A DNA stretch of 64,000 nt, taken from assembly GCF_024171725.1 (NCBI RefSeq), contig NZ_JAMTCG010000003.1:372001-436000 (forward strand), written 5' to 3'. Origin of the DNA: Williamsia serinedens (GTDB taxonomy: Bacteria > Actinomycetota > Actinomycetes > Mycobacteriales > Mycobacteriaceae). The notes under the pieces were generated by a model that worked only from the letters and a program-made list of their open reading frames with translations, did no database searches and was not told the DNA's origin. Of this stretch, positions 26,669 to 34,759 are shown in pieces. Positions within the stretch are counted from its first letter, which is position 1. Every line of letters starts with the position of its first letter. The position numbers and the translations under genes were made by a program.

Positions 26669-27502
26669 TCATCCGACCTTCTGCTTGACGAACATCGACA
26701 GGATCTGCGTGACCGCGAGGTTCACCAGGAACGAGGAGACGACACCCAGGACGACGGCGGCGTTCACGGCGTCGGCCACGCCGCGCGGCCCGCCGCGTGC
26801 CTCGAGCCCCCGCTGGCAGGCGATGGCCACGACGACGACGCCGAAGAGGACGGACTTGCCCAGCGCGACGACGAGATCGCTGACGCCGGCGAACTGGCCG
26901 AAGCCGCCGAGGTAGCTGCCCGGGGCGCCTCCCTGGAACGAGACGTTGATGACGTATCCGGCGGCGACGCCGACCGCGATGATCTCCATGCAGATGAGCG
27001 GGGCGACGACGATCACCGCCAGGATCCGCGGCGCGACGACCCGTCGGGCCGGGTCGATGCCCATCGTGCGCATGGCGTCGATCTCGTCGCGGACCGTGCG
27101 CGCACCGAGGTCGGCGGCGATCGCCGAGCCGACCGCACCGCCGATGAGCAGCGCGGCGCCGATGGGCGCACCCTGCTGCAGGATCGCCAGCGCTCCGGCC
27201 GCGCCGGACAGCGACGACGCCCCCAGCTGCTGGGTGAGTCCGCCGACCTGCACCGACAGGATCACCCCGAACGGGATGGCGACGAGGACCGCGGGGACAC
27301 CCGCGACCCCGGCGAAGAAGCTGGTCTGGGTGAGGACCTCGCGCCCGGGCAGGCGGCCCCGGACGATGTCCCGCCCCAGGTGGCCGAACGCGGTGAGCGT
27401 CAGCTCGACGAGGCGACCGAGGGTGGCGATCGCGGACACGACGGCATCGCCGATCCGTGTCACCGCCAGGACGCCGCTGCGGCGTGCACCGACGTTCGCC
27501 AT
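26669..27502 (-). CDS. yrbEA: YrbE/MlaE permease, first subunit of the mce operon
   Basis: A 277-residue permease from ATG 27502. It contains the MlaE signature IAADLGARTVRDEIDAMRTMGIDPARRVVAPRILA and hydrophobic helices typical of the family. It heads the operon yrbEA-yrbEB-mceA-F-mas, all on the minus strand with overlaps or gaps under 70 nt. A TAGAGT -10 and a GTGA-N6-TCAC palindrome lie about 60-75 bases upstream. Confidence 0.95.
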   Translation of the reverse strand: MANVGARRSGVLAVTRIGDAVVSAIATLGRLVELTLTAFGHLGRDIVRGRLPGREVLTQTSFFAGVAGVPAVLVAIPFGVILSVQVGGLTQQLGASSLSGAAGALAILQQGAPIGAALLIGGAVGSAIAADLGARTVRDEIDAMRTMGIDPARRVVAPRILAVIVVAPLICMEIIAVGVAAGYVINVSFQGGAPGSYLGGFGQFAGVSDLVVALGKSVLFGVVVVAIACQRGLEARGGPRGVADAVNAAVVLGVVSSFLVNLAVTQILSMFVKQKVG

Positions 27503-27561
27503 CCTCACCCCCGGTCGTCGTCTCGTCGACGGCGCACGGGGCGACGACGACACCCGGGCTC

Positions 27562-27580
27562 CGTGACCGGGGTCACTCTA
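27562..27580 (-). promoter_or_regulatory. mce operon promoter with overlapping Crp/GlxR-like palindrome
   Basis: On the minus strand a TAGAGT -10 (27580-27575) precedes yrbEA. The likely start point falls in the palindrome CGTGACCGGGGTCACT (27562-27577), which fits GTGA-N6-TCAC. A bound regulator at this place would block initiation. Confidence 0.5.
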
Positions 27581-27623
27581 GCCAGGCGAACGAGTCATGT
27601 GTCCCGGTTGCGCGACGAGGTTG

Positions 27624-27643
27624 GGACGGTGGACAAACCGTCC
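27624..27643. promoter_or_regulatory. Inverted repeat between the mce operon and the CaiB gene (possible TetR operator)
   Basis: GGACGGT (27624-27630) and ACCGTCC (27637-27643) flank a six-base spacer. It is about 100 nt before the CaiB gene, which is coupled to a TetR gene. Twelve of its bases (CGGTGGACAAAC, 27627-27638) recur exactly at 29629-29640 after that tetR. Confidence 0.4.
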
Positions 27644-27742
27644 GGGAACACGTTGGGCGGGGGTGCACGCGGCGATCGGGGGTGATGGCGCGATCGGCGG
27701 GTCGGTTGGCGTCCTGGACCGGCGATTCGTCACCCTGGACCC

Positions 27743-28954
27743 ATGCAGAAGCACTCCGGCGTGGCCGGCGCCCTCGACGGGATCCGAGTCGTCGAGCTGG
27801 GTTCGCTGATCGCCGGGCCGTTCGGTGCGCGGCTGCTCGGCGACATGGGCGCCGACGTGATCAAGGTGGAGGCACCGTCGTCCCCGGACCCGCTGCGCGG
27901 GTGGGGCCAGGCAGAGGTCGACGGGCACCGGTTCCTGTGGACCGTCTACGCCCGCAACAAGCGCGCGGTGACCATCGACCTGCGGTCCGACGACGGGCGG
28001 GACCTGTTCCTGGACCTCGCCGCGACGGCAGACGTGATCGTCGAGAACTTTCGTCCCGGCACGCTCGAGCGTCTCGGGATCGGCTGGGACATCCTGCACG
28101 AGCGCAACCCGGGCCTGATCCTGGTGCGGGTGTCCGGGTACGGCCAGACCGGCCCGGCCGCGTCGCGCCCCGGGTACGCCTCGGTCGCCGAGGCCGTGAG
28201 CGGGCTGCGGCACCTCAACGGCTACCCCGACCAGCCCCCGCCGCGGCTCGCGCTGTCCCTCGGCGACACCCTCGCCGGGATGTTCGCCGCGCAGGGAGCC
28301 CTCGCCGCCCTCCACCGCCGGTCGGTCACCGGCGAGGGACAGGTCGTGGACGTCGCGCTCACCGAGGCGTGCCTGGCAATCCAGGAGTCGGTGATCCCCG
28401 ACTACGCCATGGGCGGCGTCGTCCGCGGCCCGTCGGGGACGCGGCTCGACGGGATCGCGCCGTCGAACGTCTACCCCACCGCCGACGGCTCGATGGTGGT
28501 CATCGGGGCCAACCAGGACACCGTGTTCCGACGACTGTGCGGTGCCATGGACCGCCCGGAGCTCGCCGACGACCCGCGCTTCGCCACCCACGGCGCCCGC
28601 GGGGACAACCAGGACGAGATCGACGCGATCATCGCCGAGTGGACCGCGACCGTCGACCGGGACGACCTCCTCACGCGCCTCGACGACGCCGGTGTCGTCG
28701 CCGGCCCGATCAACACGGTGGCCGACATCGTGGAGGACGAGCAGCTCCGCGCCCGCGGGATGCTCGTCGACCACCCCGACGACCGGGTGGGACGTCCCGT
28801 GCTGGGGCCGGGCGTCGTCCCGATGCTGCACGGCACACCGGGGTCGGTGCGCACCTCGGCACCGCCGACCCCGGGCCACCACAACGACGAGGTGCTGGGG
28901 GAACTGCGCGATCCCGCGGCGCTGGCCCGTCTGCGTGAGGCGGGTGTGGTGTGA
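27743..28954 (+). CDS. CaiB/BaiF-type class III CoA-transferase
   Basis: A 403-residue class III CoA-transferase. Typical blocks are LDGIRVVELGSLIAGPFGARLLGDMGADVIKVE, NKRAVTIDL, VIVENFRPGTLERLGIG and SLGDTLAGMFAAQGALAAL, whose Asp175 is the expected catalytic residue carrying the acyl-anhydride. It moves CoA between carboxylic acids without free acid release. The TGA overlaps the tetR GTG. Its divergence from the mce operon suggests activation of an imported lipid-derived acid, but this is positional inference only. Confidence 0.92.
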   Translation: MQKHSGVAGALDGIRVVELGSLIAGPFGARLLGDMGADVIKVEAPSSPDPLRGWGQAEVDGHRFLWTVYARNKRAVTIDLRSDDGRDLFLDLAATADVIVENFRPGTLERLGIGWDILHERNPGLILVRVSGYGQTGPAASRPGYASVAEAVSGLRHLNGYPDQPPPRLALSLGDTLAGMFAAQGALAALHRRSVTGEGQVVDVALTEACLAIQESVIPDYAMGGVVRGPSGTRLDGIAPSNVYPTADGSMVVIGANQDTVFRRLCGAMDRPELADDPRFATHGARGDNQDEIDAIIAEWTATVDRDDLLTRLDDAGVVAGPINTVADIVEDEQLRARGMLVDHPDDRVGRPVLGPGVVPMLHGTPGSVRTSAPPTPGHHNDEVLGELRDPAALARLREAGVV

Positions 28955-29586
28955 ACGACACGCCCATCGCGACCGAGAAGGGTCGTCGCACCGAGCAGGC
29001 GTTCGTCCAGGCGGCACGGAAGGTGTTCGCGGAGAAGGGGTATCTGGCGGCGAAGATCTCTGACATCGCCGCGGCGGCGGGCCGATCCCCCGGGTCGTTC
29101 TACAACTACCACGAGAGCAAACGTCAACTGCTGGAACACCTCCTGGACGAGTTCCAGGACCGGATCCTCACCGACACGCGCGACCAACTCACCGCCGACC
29201 CCGCCCGCAACATCGACACCGCCGTGCGCGTCTACTGGGGTCTCTACCGCGACTACCTGCCGGAGATGATCGGCGCGTTCCAACTGTCGATGACCGACCC
29301 GGCGTTCGGCCGGTGGTGGCGCACGCGCCGCGCGCAGGGCATCGACGCGGTGCTCGGTGTGTTCCGCTCGGTGGAGCACCGCGGCACCGACATCGGGCTC
29401 GACAAGCACCTCTTCGCGTCGGCGATCGTGTCGATGCTCGACTCGTTCTGTTGGAACTGGTTCGTCACCGGGCGCGACGAGACGCTGCGTGAGCGGTCCG
29501 AGGAGGAGGCCATCGCCACCCTCGTCGAGATCTGGCGACGCGGCCTCGTCGTCCCCGCCGACCGACCCTCGCCGCACGACTCGTGA
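28951..29586 (+). CDS. TetR family transcriptional regulator
   Basis: A 211-residue TetR-type repressor from GTG 28951. The DNA-binding helix-turn-helix is at about residues 16-62 (AARKVFAEKGYLAAKISDIAAAAGRSPGSFYNYHESKRQLLEHL), followed by a ligand-binding helical domain. It is coupled to the CoA-transferase by a GTGA overlap. Likely targets are this operon and perhaps the divergent mce operon, through the inverted repeat at 27624-27643. Confidence 0.92.
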   Translation: MNDTPIATEKGRRTEQAFVQAARKVFAEKGYLAAKISDIAAAAGRSPGSFYNYHESKRQLLEHLLDEFQDRILTDTRDQLTADPARNIDTAVRVYWGLYRDYLPEMIGAFQLSMTDPAFGRWWRTRRAQGIDAVLGVFRSVEHRGTDIGLDKHLFASAIVSMLDSFCWNWFVTGRDETLRERSEEEAIATLVEIWRRGLVVPADRPSPHDS

Positions 29587-29600
29587 GCTGATCTCACGAG
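29580..29600. terminator. Eight-base inverted repeat spanning the tetR stop
   Basis: CTCGTGAG (29580-29587) and CTCACGAG (29593-29600) are separated by five bases; the stop codon lies in the left arm. It could be a weak terminator or an operator. Confidence 0.4.
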
Positions 29601-29675
29601 GTCAGGACGGGTGCCGTGACACCGCACGCGGTGGACAAACGGCGACGGGGTCACGCACAATCGCGGGCGGGGAAG

Positions 29676-29701
29676 GCGACGCGCGTGGGGACGCGCGTCG
29701 C
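29676..29701. terminator. Perfect 11-bp hairpin between tetR and the STAND NTPase gene
   Basis: Arms 29676-29686 and 29691-29701 pair fully around a GGGG loop. The loop sequence matches that of the rpmF terminator. Termination of the caiB-tetR transcript is the simplest reading. Confidence 0.6.
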
Positions 29702-29718
29702 ACAACGAGAGGGAGACA

Positions 29719-29740
29719 CCCGCCGGCCACGGCCGGCGGG
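29719..29740 (+). promoter_or_regulatory. Hairpin just before the ribosome site of the STAND NTPase gene
   Basis: CCCGCCGGCC (29719-29728) pairs with GGCCGGCGGG (29731-29740), seven bases before the AGGGGGG ribosome site. It may affect translation. Confidence 0.4.
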
Positions 29741-29757
29741 TCGGCCAGGGGGGCCTC

Positions 29758-32700
29758 GTGTACGCAGATCTGCGTGCCCGTCCGCGCGTCGACGCGGTCG
29801 GGCACACCACGCATCCGTCGTCGACCGGCGCCGACGCTCCGGCGTCGACCCCGGACGCGCAGTCCGTCGAGGCGAGCCCCTATCGCCCGCTGACCGCCTA
29901 CACCGAGTCCGACGCGTCGGTGTTCGCCGGACGCACGGACCTGCGGCGGCGGTTGCACCTGCGCGTCACCGCCGGCGAGGGTGCGGTGGTGCTCCTCGGG
30001 CCGTCCGGGTCGGGGAAGACCTCGCTCCTGCGCGCCGGCCTGATCCCGGAGGTCCGTGCGTCGGGGCTGCGCACCCGCACCGGCCGTGTGGACGCCGCGA
30101 CGGTCCTCGTGACACCCGGCTCCGACGCCGTCGGATCACTCGCCGCGGCGATCGGCCTGGATCGCGCGGCGTTCGACGACGTCTCCGCCGCAGCAGATCT
30201 GGCGGCCGCGTCGGATGTCGTGTCGGTCTCCGCGTCGGGTCGCCACCGCGCCTGCCTCCTGGTCGTCGACCAGGCCGAGGACGTCTTCCACCGGTGCGGT
30301 ACCGCCGACCGCGCACACTTCCTGCGCGTCCTCGACGCGGTGGCCGGTGACGACCGTTTCGCCGTCGTCCTCGGACTCGGCGCCGAGTCCGCGGCGCAGG
30401 CGCTCACCGAGCCGGTTCTGGCCACCGCGCTCGACACGCGCTCCGTCGTGCTCACGCCGATGACGACCGCGGAGGTCGTCGAGGCCGTGGAGCTGCCCGC
30501 ACGCGTCGCGGGTGTCCGCGTCGAGTCCGGGCTCGGCGAGGCGATCGCTGCCGGCCTCGACCGCGTCGGGCCGGCCACACCGCCCCTCATCGCCCTCGGC
30601 GTGATGCTCGACCACCTGTGGCACACCAGGATCGCCGACGCCGAGACCCCGATGACGCTGGAGGCGTACCGGGCGTCCGACCCGATCGCGGACATCACGG
30701 CGGTCGCCGCCGACCGGGCGTGGTCGCGGTTCACCCCCGTCGACCGGGACACCGCACGCACCCTGCTGCTCGCCGCGGCCGACGGGTCACCGTTGGATCG
30801 GGACGCGACCCACCTGCTGCGCCGTCTCGCCCGCCCGCACCTCGACCGCGTCCTGGGCCGGCTCACCGAGGCGCACCTGCTCCGCGTCGTCGATGGCCGC
30901 GTGGAGCTCACCCACCCGGCGCTGATCACCGCGTGGCCACGACTCGCGGCGTGGATGGCCGACCGACGCGTGCAGGCACCGCTGCGAGAGCGGGTCGTCG
31001 CCGACGCCGCGCGCTGGGCACACGGGGGACGGCCCGGCGACGAGCTCTACGACGTCGACCGGCTCCGGCGTGCGGAGTCCGCCCTGGAACCGTTCGACGA
31101 CCCCGGCACGGACGCCGCGGCGTTCCTCGAGCGGTCACGGGATCGCCTGCGGCTGCGTCGAACCCGTCGTCGGGTCATGGTGGTTCTCGCCGTGCTGGTG
31201 GCGGTCGTGTCGCTGGTCCTCGCGGTCGTCTTCGGCGTGGGGATGCGCCGTGTCGACGCCGACCGGGACGCCGCACGACTGGACGCTCTCGTGGGGCGGT
31301 CGGCTGCTCTGGCACAGACGAACCCGACAGCGTCGGCCGCCGCCGCACGCGCGGCCTTCGCGACCGATCCCGGCGACGGCGACGCGGAGTCCGCCGTCCT
31401 CGCCACCCAGACACGCCCGCTCGCGAGGCTGCTCGGGGTCGGTCCCACCCGGGCGGTCGCCACGCCCGTGTCCGGCGCGACGCCGTCGGTCGTCGTGGGA
31501 CGCGACGGCGCGCTGACGGTGGTCGGTGGGAGCGGCCCCGCCGCGACGGCGACGGACGCCGACCTCGCCGACGGCGAGCAGACGGTGGCCGTGTCCGGCT
31601 CGACCGCGGTCGGTGTCCGCACCGACGGCACGGTCCGGTTGTGGCGCATCGCCTTCGGCCTCGCGCCGGCCCCGGTCGGGGTGCTGCCGCTGCCCCGCCC
31701 CGCGGTCGCGGTGATCGCTCTCCCCGCCCCGGACCGCGTCGCCGTGGTCGACGCGGCGGGAACCCTGCGTGTGGTCGCCGTCGACGATCCCGCCCGACCG
31801 GCGATCGTGGCCACCGCAGCATCGGGTGTGACACCCACCGCCCTCGCCGCCGGACCGGCCGGGGTCCTCGTCGGCGGTGCAGACGGCACCGTGACGCTGG
31901 TGGACCCGGCCGACGGCACCGTCGTCGGATCGCTTCCCTCGGTCGACGGCGCGGTCACCGCTCTCGCCACCACCGCAGGCCTGACCGCCGTCGCGGACAC
32001 CACCGGCCGCGTCCGCGTCGTGCGTGTCGACGCCGACGGGCTCGCGACCGCGCCGGCGACCGACCTCGCCGCCGTCCGCGGACGTGTCGGGACCCTCGCG
32101 TTCTCGCCGTCGGGCGCGGGTCGCCCGGCCCCCGTCCTCGCCGTGACGGCCGACGGGGTCACCGACATCGTCGATCCCGCACGGCCGCAAGCCATCACAC
32201 CGCTCGTCGATCCGGTCCGTGCGCCGGGCGGCATCGCCGCGGCACGGTTCGCCCCGGACGGGACCCTGGTGACCGCCGGTGCCGGGGACGCGCGCCGCTG
32301 GTCGCTGCCGACGGGGACGATCCCGGGCACTGCCGGGACGGCGGGGACGCCGTCGTGCAGTTCTGTTCGTGCGATCTGCGCGGTGCCGCACCTCGACGGT
32401 CCGGTGCAGGTCGTCGATGTCCGCGACCCGCGGTCACCGGTGGTCGGCGGCGTCGTCGACGCCCCCGGCGGCTTCGACGGCGCGGCCGTCGCCCCGAGCG
32501 GACTGTGGATGATGACCGTCGACGCCGCGCACCGCGCGCAGCTGTGGGACACGCGGTCGTTCGCGACGCCGCTCGCGGTGGGTCCGCCGGTGCAGCTGGG
32601 GCCGGGGTCGATCGGCACGGTCGCCTTCTCGCCCACGTCGTCGGCGATCGCCATGACCCGCGACGGTGGTGCGTCGCTGGGCATCTGGGCCGTCACCCCC

Positions 32701-33291
32701 CGAGGGCTCGACGCGGTCGCCGACCTCGAGACCGGCAGCCCGGTCACCGCTGCCGCGTGGTCGGCCGACGGCGGCCAGATCGCCGTCGGCGGTCGCTCCG
32801 GGGTCCTGCGGTGGACGGTGTCGCCGACCGGTGTCGGGGCGATCTCCGGCCGGATCGCGTCGACGCCGGTGACGGCCCTCGCGTACGGGCTCGCCCTCGG
32901 CCAGGGCGATCCCGGATCCGGCGCGCGCACCGCGGTGCGGCCGGTGGTCCTCGTCGGCGATCCCGCGGGCGGCGTGAGCCGTTTCGACGTGGCGACCGGC
33001 GGCCCGCTGGGCCCACGGGTCTCGCTGGGACCGGCGGCGGTCACCTCGATCACCGCGGTCGGCGCGACCGCGGCGACCGGCTCGGCGGACGGAGCGATCC
33101 ACCGGATCGCGGCCGACGGCACGGCTGTTCGTGTCGCCGACCTCTACCCCGCGCAGGGGTCCGGCGACGTCCGTGTCGGCGCGGTCGGCGGCGACGACGT
33201 CGTCGCGGTCGGCGACGAGACGGCCAGTCGGGTGCTCACACTGCGCACCGAGACCGCCGACGAGCGGATCTGCACCGCCACCGGCTGCTGA
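29758..33291 (+). CDS. Novel STAND NTPase (nSTAND1-like) with a C-terminal WD40-like propeller region
   Basis: A 1177-residue protein from GTG 29758 (AGGGGGG just upstream). An N-terminal NTPase carries Walker A GPSGSGKT (81-88) and a Walker-B-like LLVVDQAEDVF (Asp171). Residues about 215-420 are a helical winged-helix-like region ending in LTHPALITAWPRLAAWM. One membrane helix follows a basic stretch (about 474-495). The remaining about 680 residues are Ala/Val/Asp/Gly-rich repeats of beta-propeller type (VRLWRI, AFSPSG, RWSLPTG, GSADGAIHRI). STAND proteins are signalling switches, often in conflict or regulatory systems. No effector domain or partner gene is evident. It converges on the orphan mce gene with a four-base gap. 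Confidence 0.85.
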   Translation: MYADLRARPRVDAVGHTTHPSSTGADAPASTPDAQSVEASPYRPLTAYTESDASVFAGRTDLRRRLHLRVTAGEGAVVLLGPSGSGKTSLLRAGLIPEVRASGLRTRTGRVDAATVLVTPGSDAVGSLAAAIGLDRAAFDDVSAAADLAAASDVVSVSASGRHRACLLVVDQAEDVFHRCGTADRAHFLRVLDAVAGDDRFAVVLGLGAESAAQALTEPVLATALDTRSVVLTPMTTAEVVEAVELPARVAGVRVESGLGEAIAAGLDRVGPATPPLIALGVMLDHLWHTRIADAETPMTLEAYRASDPIADITAVAADRAWSRFTPVDRDTARTLLLAAADGSPLDRDATHLLRRLARPHLDRVLGRLTEAHLLRVVDGRVELTHPALITAWPRLAAWMADRRVQAPLRERVVADAARWAHGGRPGDELYDVDRLRRAESALEPFDDPGTDAAAFLERSRDRLRLRRTRRRVMVVLAVLVAVVSLVLAVVFGVGMRRVDADRDAARLDALVGRSAALAQTNPTASAAAARAAFATDPGDGDAESAVLATQTRPLARLLGVGPTRAVATPVSGATPSVVVGRDGALTVVGGSGPAATATDADLADGEQTVAVSGSTAVGVRTDGTVRLWRIAFGLAPAPVGVLPLPRPAVAVIALPAPDRVAVVDAAGTLRVVAVDDPARPAIVATAASGVTPTALAAGPAGVLVGGADGTVTLVDPADGTVVGSLPSVDGAVTALATTAGLTAVADTTGRVRVVRVDADGLATAPATDLAAVRGRVGTLAFSPSGAGRPAPVLAVTADGVTDIVDPARPQAITPLVDPVRAPGGIAAARFAPDGTLVTAGAGDARRWSLPTGTIPGTAGTAGTPSCSSVRAICAVPHLDGPVQVVDVRDPRSPVVGGVVDAPGGFDGAAVAPSGLWMMTVDAAHRAQLWDTRSFATPLAVGPPVQLGPGSIGTVAFSPTSSAIAMTRDGGASLGIWAVTPRGLDAVADLETGSPVTAAAWSADGGQIAVGGRSGVLRWTVSPTGVGAISGRIASTPVTALAYGLALGQGDPGSGARTAVRPVVLVGDPAGGVSRFDVATGGPLGPRVSLGPAAVTSITAVGATAATGSADGAIHRIAADGTAVRVADLYPAQGSGDVRVGAVGGDDVVAVGDETASRVLTLRTETADERICTATGC

Positions 33292-33295
33292 CGGG

Positions 33296-34564
33296 TCAGC
33301 GGGGCGCGACGCCGAGCAGGTACGACAGCTGGGTCGCGATGGGGTTCAGGTCCAGCTTGTCGGGGTCCTTCTTGGGCTTCCCGTCCCACGGTTCCGGGAT
33401 GTCGGGATCGGCGTACACCGCGCTCTGTGCGCCGCGTACGCCCGTCGGGCTCCCCTGGGGCAGCGCGCAGTGTGCGTCGGTGTTGAACGGGAAGTCGTCG
33501 TAGTTGATGTCGAAGTCCGGGTTCTTCCGCTTCTCCTCGGCGATGATCTGCTGCGTCTTCTCGTATCCGAAGGTGCACGCAGGCGGGTTGTTCGTCTCGA
33601 GGGTCGCGCCGAAGTGGACGGTGCCGTCACCCGGTGACGGGGTGTAGCTGCCGCTGGAGACGGCGGCGATGAGCGCGAGACTCGGGGAGACGGCCTGGAA
33701 CGTCCGCTGGACGTTGCGGACGTCGAGCGCGAGGTCGCGCAGCGCCCGCGTCACGTCTCCCCCGCTGCGCTCGAGCAGGGCCGACAGCTGCGTCGCCGAG
33801 GTCTGACCGGTCGTGAGGAGACGACGCAGGTCGGGGTCGCTCGAGGCGAGCTGCGCGGTGATCACCCCGAGGCTGCGGGACCAGGTGAGGATCTCGTCGG
33901 ACTGTGCCGCCTGCGTGGTCAGCACCGTGTCGGAGTTGCGGATCAGCGAGATGGTCTGCGGCAGGTCGTCGTTGCCCGATTTCGACAGATTCGCCAGCGA
34001 GTCGACCAGCGTGCGGAGGTTCTCCCCGTTGCCGTCGAACGCCTTCCCCAGCTCGGTCACCACCGTCCGCAGGTCGTCCAGCGGTACCGACGCCGTGAAG
34101 TCGGTCGCCGAGGACACGACGTCCTGGATGGGCACCGGGATGGCGGTGTCGGTGATGATCGACCCGTTCCGCAGGTGGGGACCGCCGACACTCGCCGGGC
34201 GGAGGTCGACGTACTGCTCCCCGATCGCCGACCGGCTGGCCACGACGGCCTGCGCGGACGCGGGGATGTCGGGCCCACCGGAGTCGAGGTCGAGGTCGAC
34301 GCGGACGCCCCCCGGCCGCAGCGAGAGGGCGCCGACGCGACCCACCGGCGACCCGAGATAGGTCACCTCGGCGTTGGTGAAGATGCCACCGGAGTCGGGG
34401 AAGTCGGCGTGCACGGTGTAGGTCCCGATGCCGAAAAGTTTGTCGAGACGGGCGTAGGTGGCACCGACGTACGCCGTCGCGATCACCGCGACCACGGCCA
34501 GAACCGTCAGCTGCCAGCGCACGCGCCTGTCCCGCACCACCTGCCGGGTCCACCCTTCCCGCAT
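33296..34564 (-). CDS. Orphan Mce/MlaD family protein
   Basis: A 422-residue protein from ATG 34564. It has a basic N-terminus, one membrane helix (about 17-38) and an MCE domain (YTVHADFPDSGGIFTNAEVTYLGSPVGRVGAL, SAIGEQYVDLRP). A helical segment and a cysteine-containing C-terminal region (PPACTFGYEKTQQI, DAHCALPQGSPTG) follow, the latter as in MceF-type proteins. It is alone: no yrbE or other mce genes adjoin it. It may substitute into a Mce complex such as the one encoded at 19-27 kb. Confidence 0.88.
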   Translation of the reverse strand: MREGWTRQVVRDRRVRWQLTVLAVVAVIATAYVGATYARLDKLFGIGTYTVHADFPDSGGIFTNAEVTYLGSPVGRVGALSLRPGGVRVDLDLDSGGPDIPASAQAVVASRSAIGEQYVDLRPASVGGPHLRNGSIITDTAIPVPIQDVVSSATDFTASVPLDDLRTVVTELGKAFDGNGENLRTLVDSLANLSKSGNDDLPQTISLIRNSDTVLTTQAAQSDEILTWSRSLGVITAQLASSDPDLRRLLTTGQTSATQLSALLERSGGDVTRALRDLALDVRNVQRTFQAVSPSLALIAAVSSGSYTPSPGDGTVHFGATLETNNPPACTFGYEKTQQIIAEEKRKNPDFDINYDDFPFNTDAHCALPQGSPTGVRGAQSAVYADPDIPEPWDGKPKKDPDKLDLNPIATQLSYLLGVAPR

Positions 34565-34759
34565 CGTTCGTCTGTCCGCGACGCGTCGAGAAGCACGGTA
34601 GAACGACCGCCGGTTCGCCACAGTGAATTGGACATCTTCGACACCTCGACGCCGACGATCGCGCGCATTGTCCGGATCGTCCGCAAGGTCGGGCGTCCTC
34701 CCAGGGAGCTCACAGCAACCCGTCACCCGACCGCCAGCGACGGCCACGACAGTCGCAGC

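Noticed and set aside
30618-33503. A 961-codon open frame on the plus strand overlapping the STAND NTPase
   Set aside because: It is a shadow frame in high-GC DNA, made mostly of Arg, Gly and Pro, with no recognisable domain.
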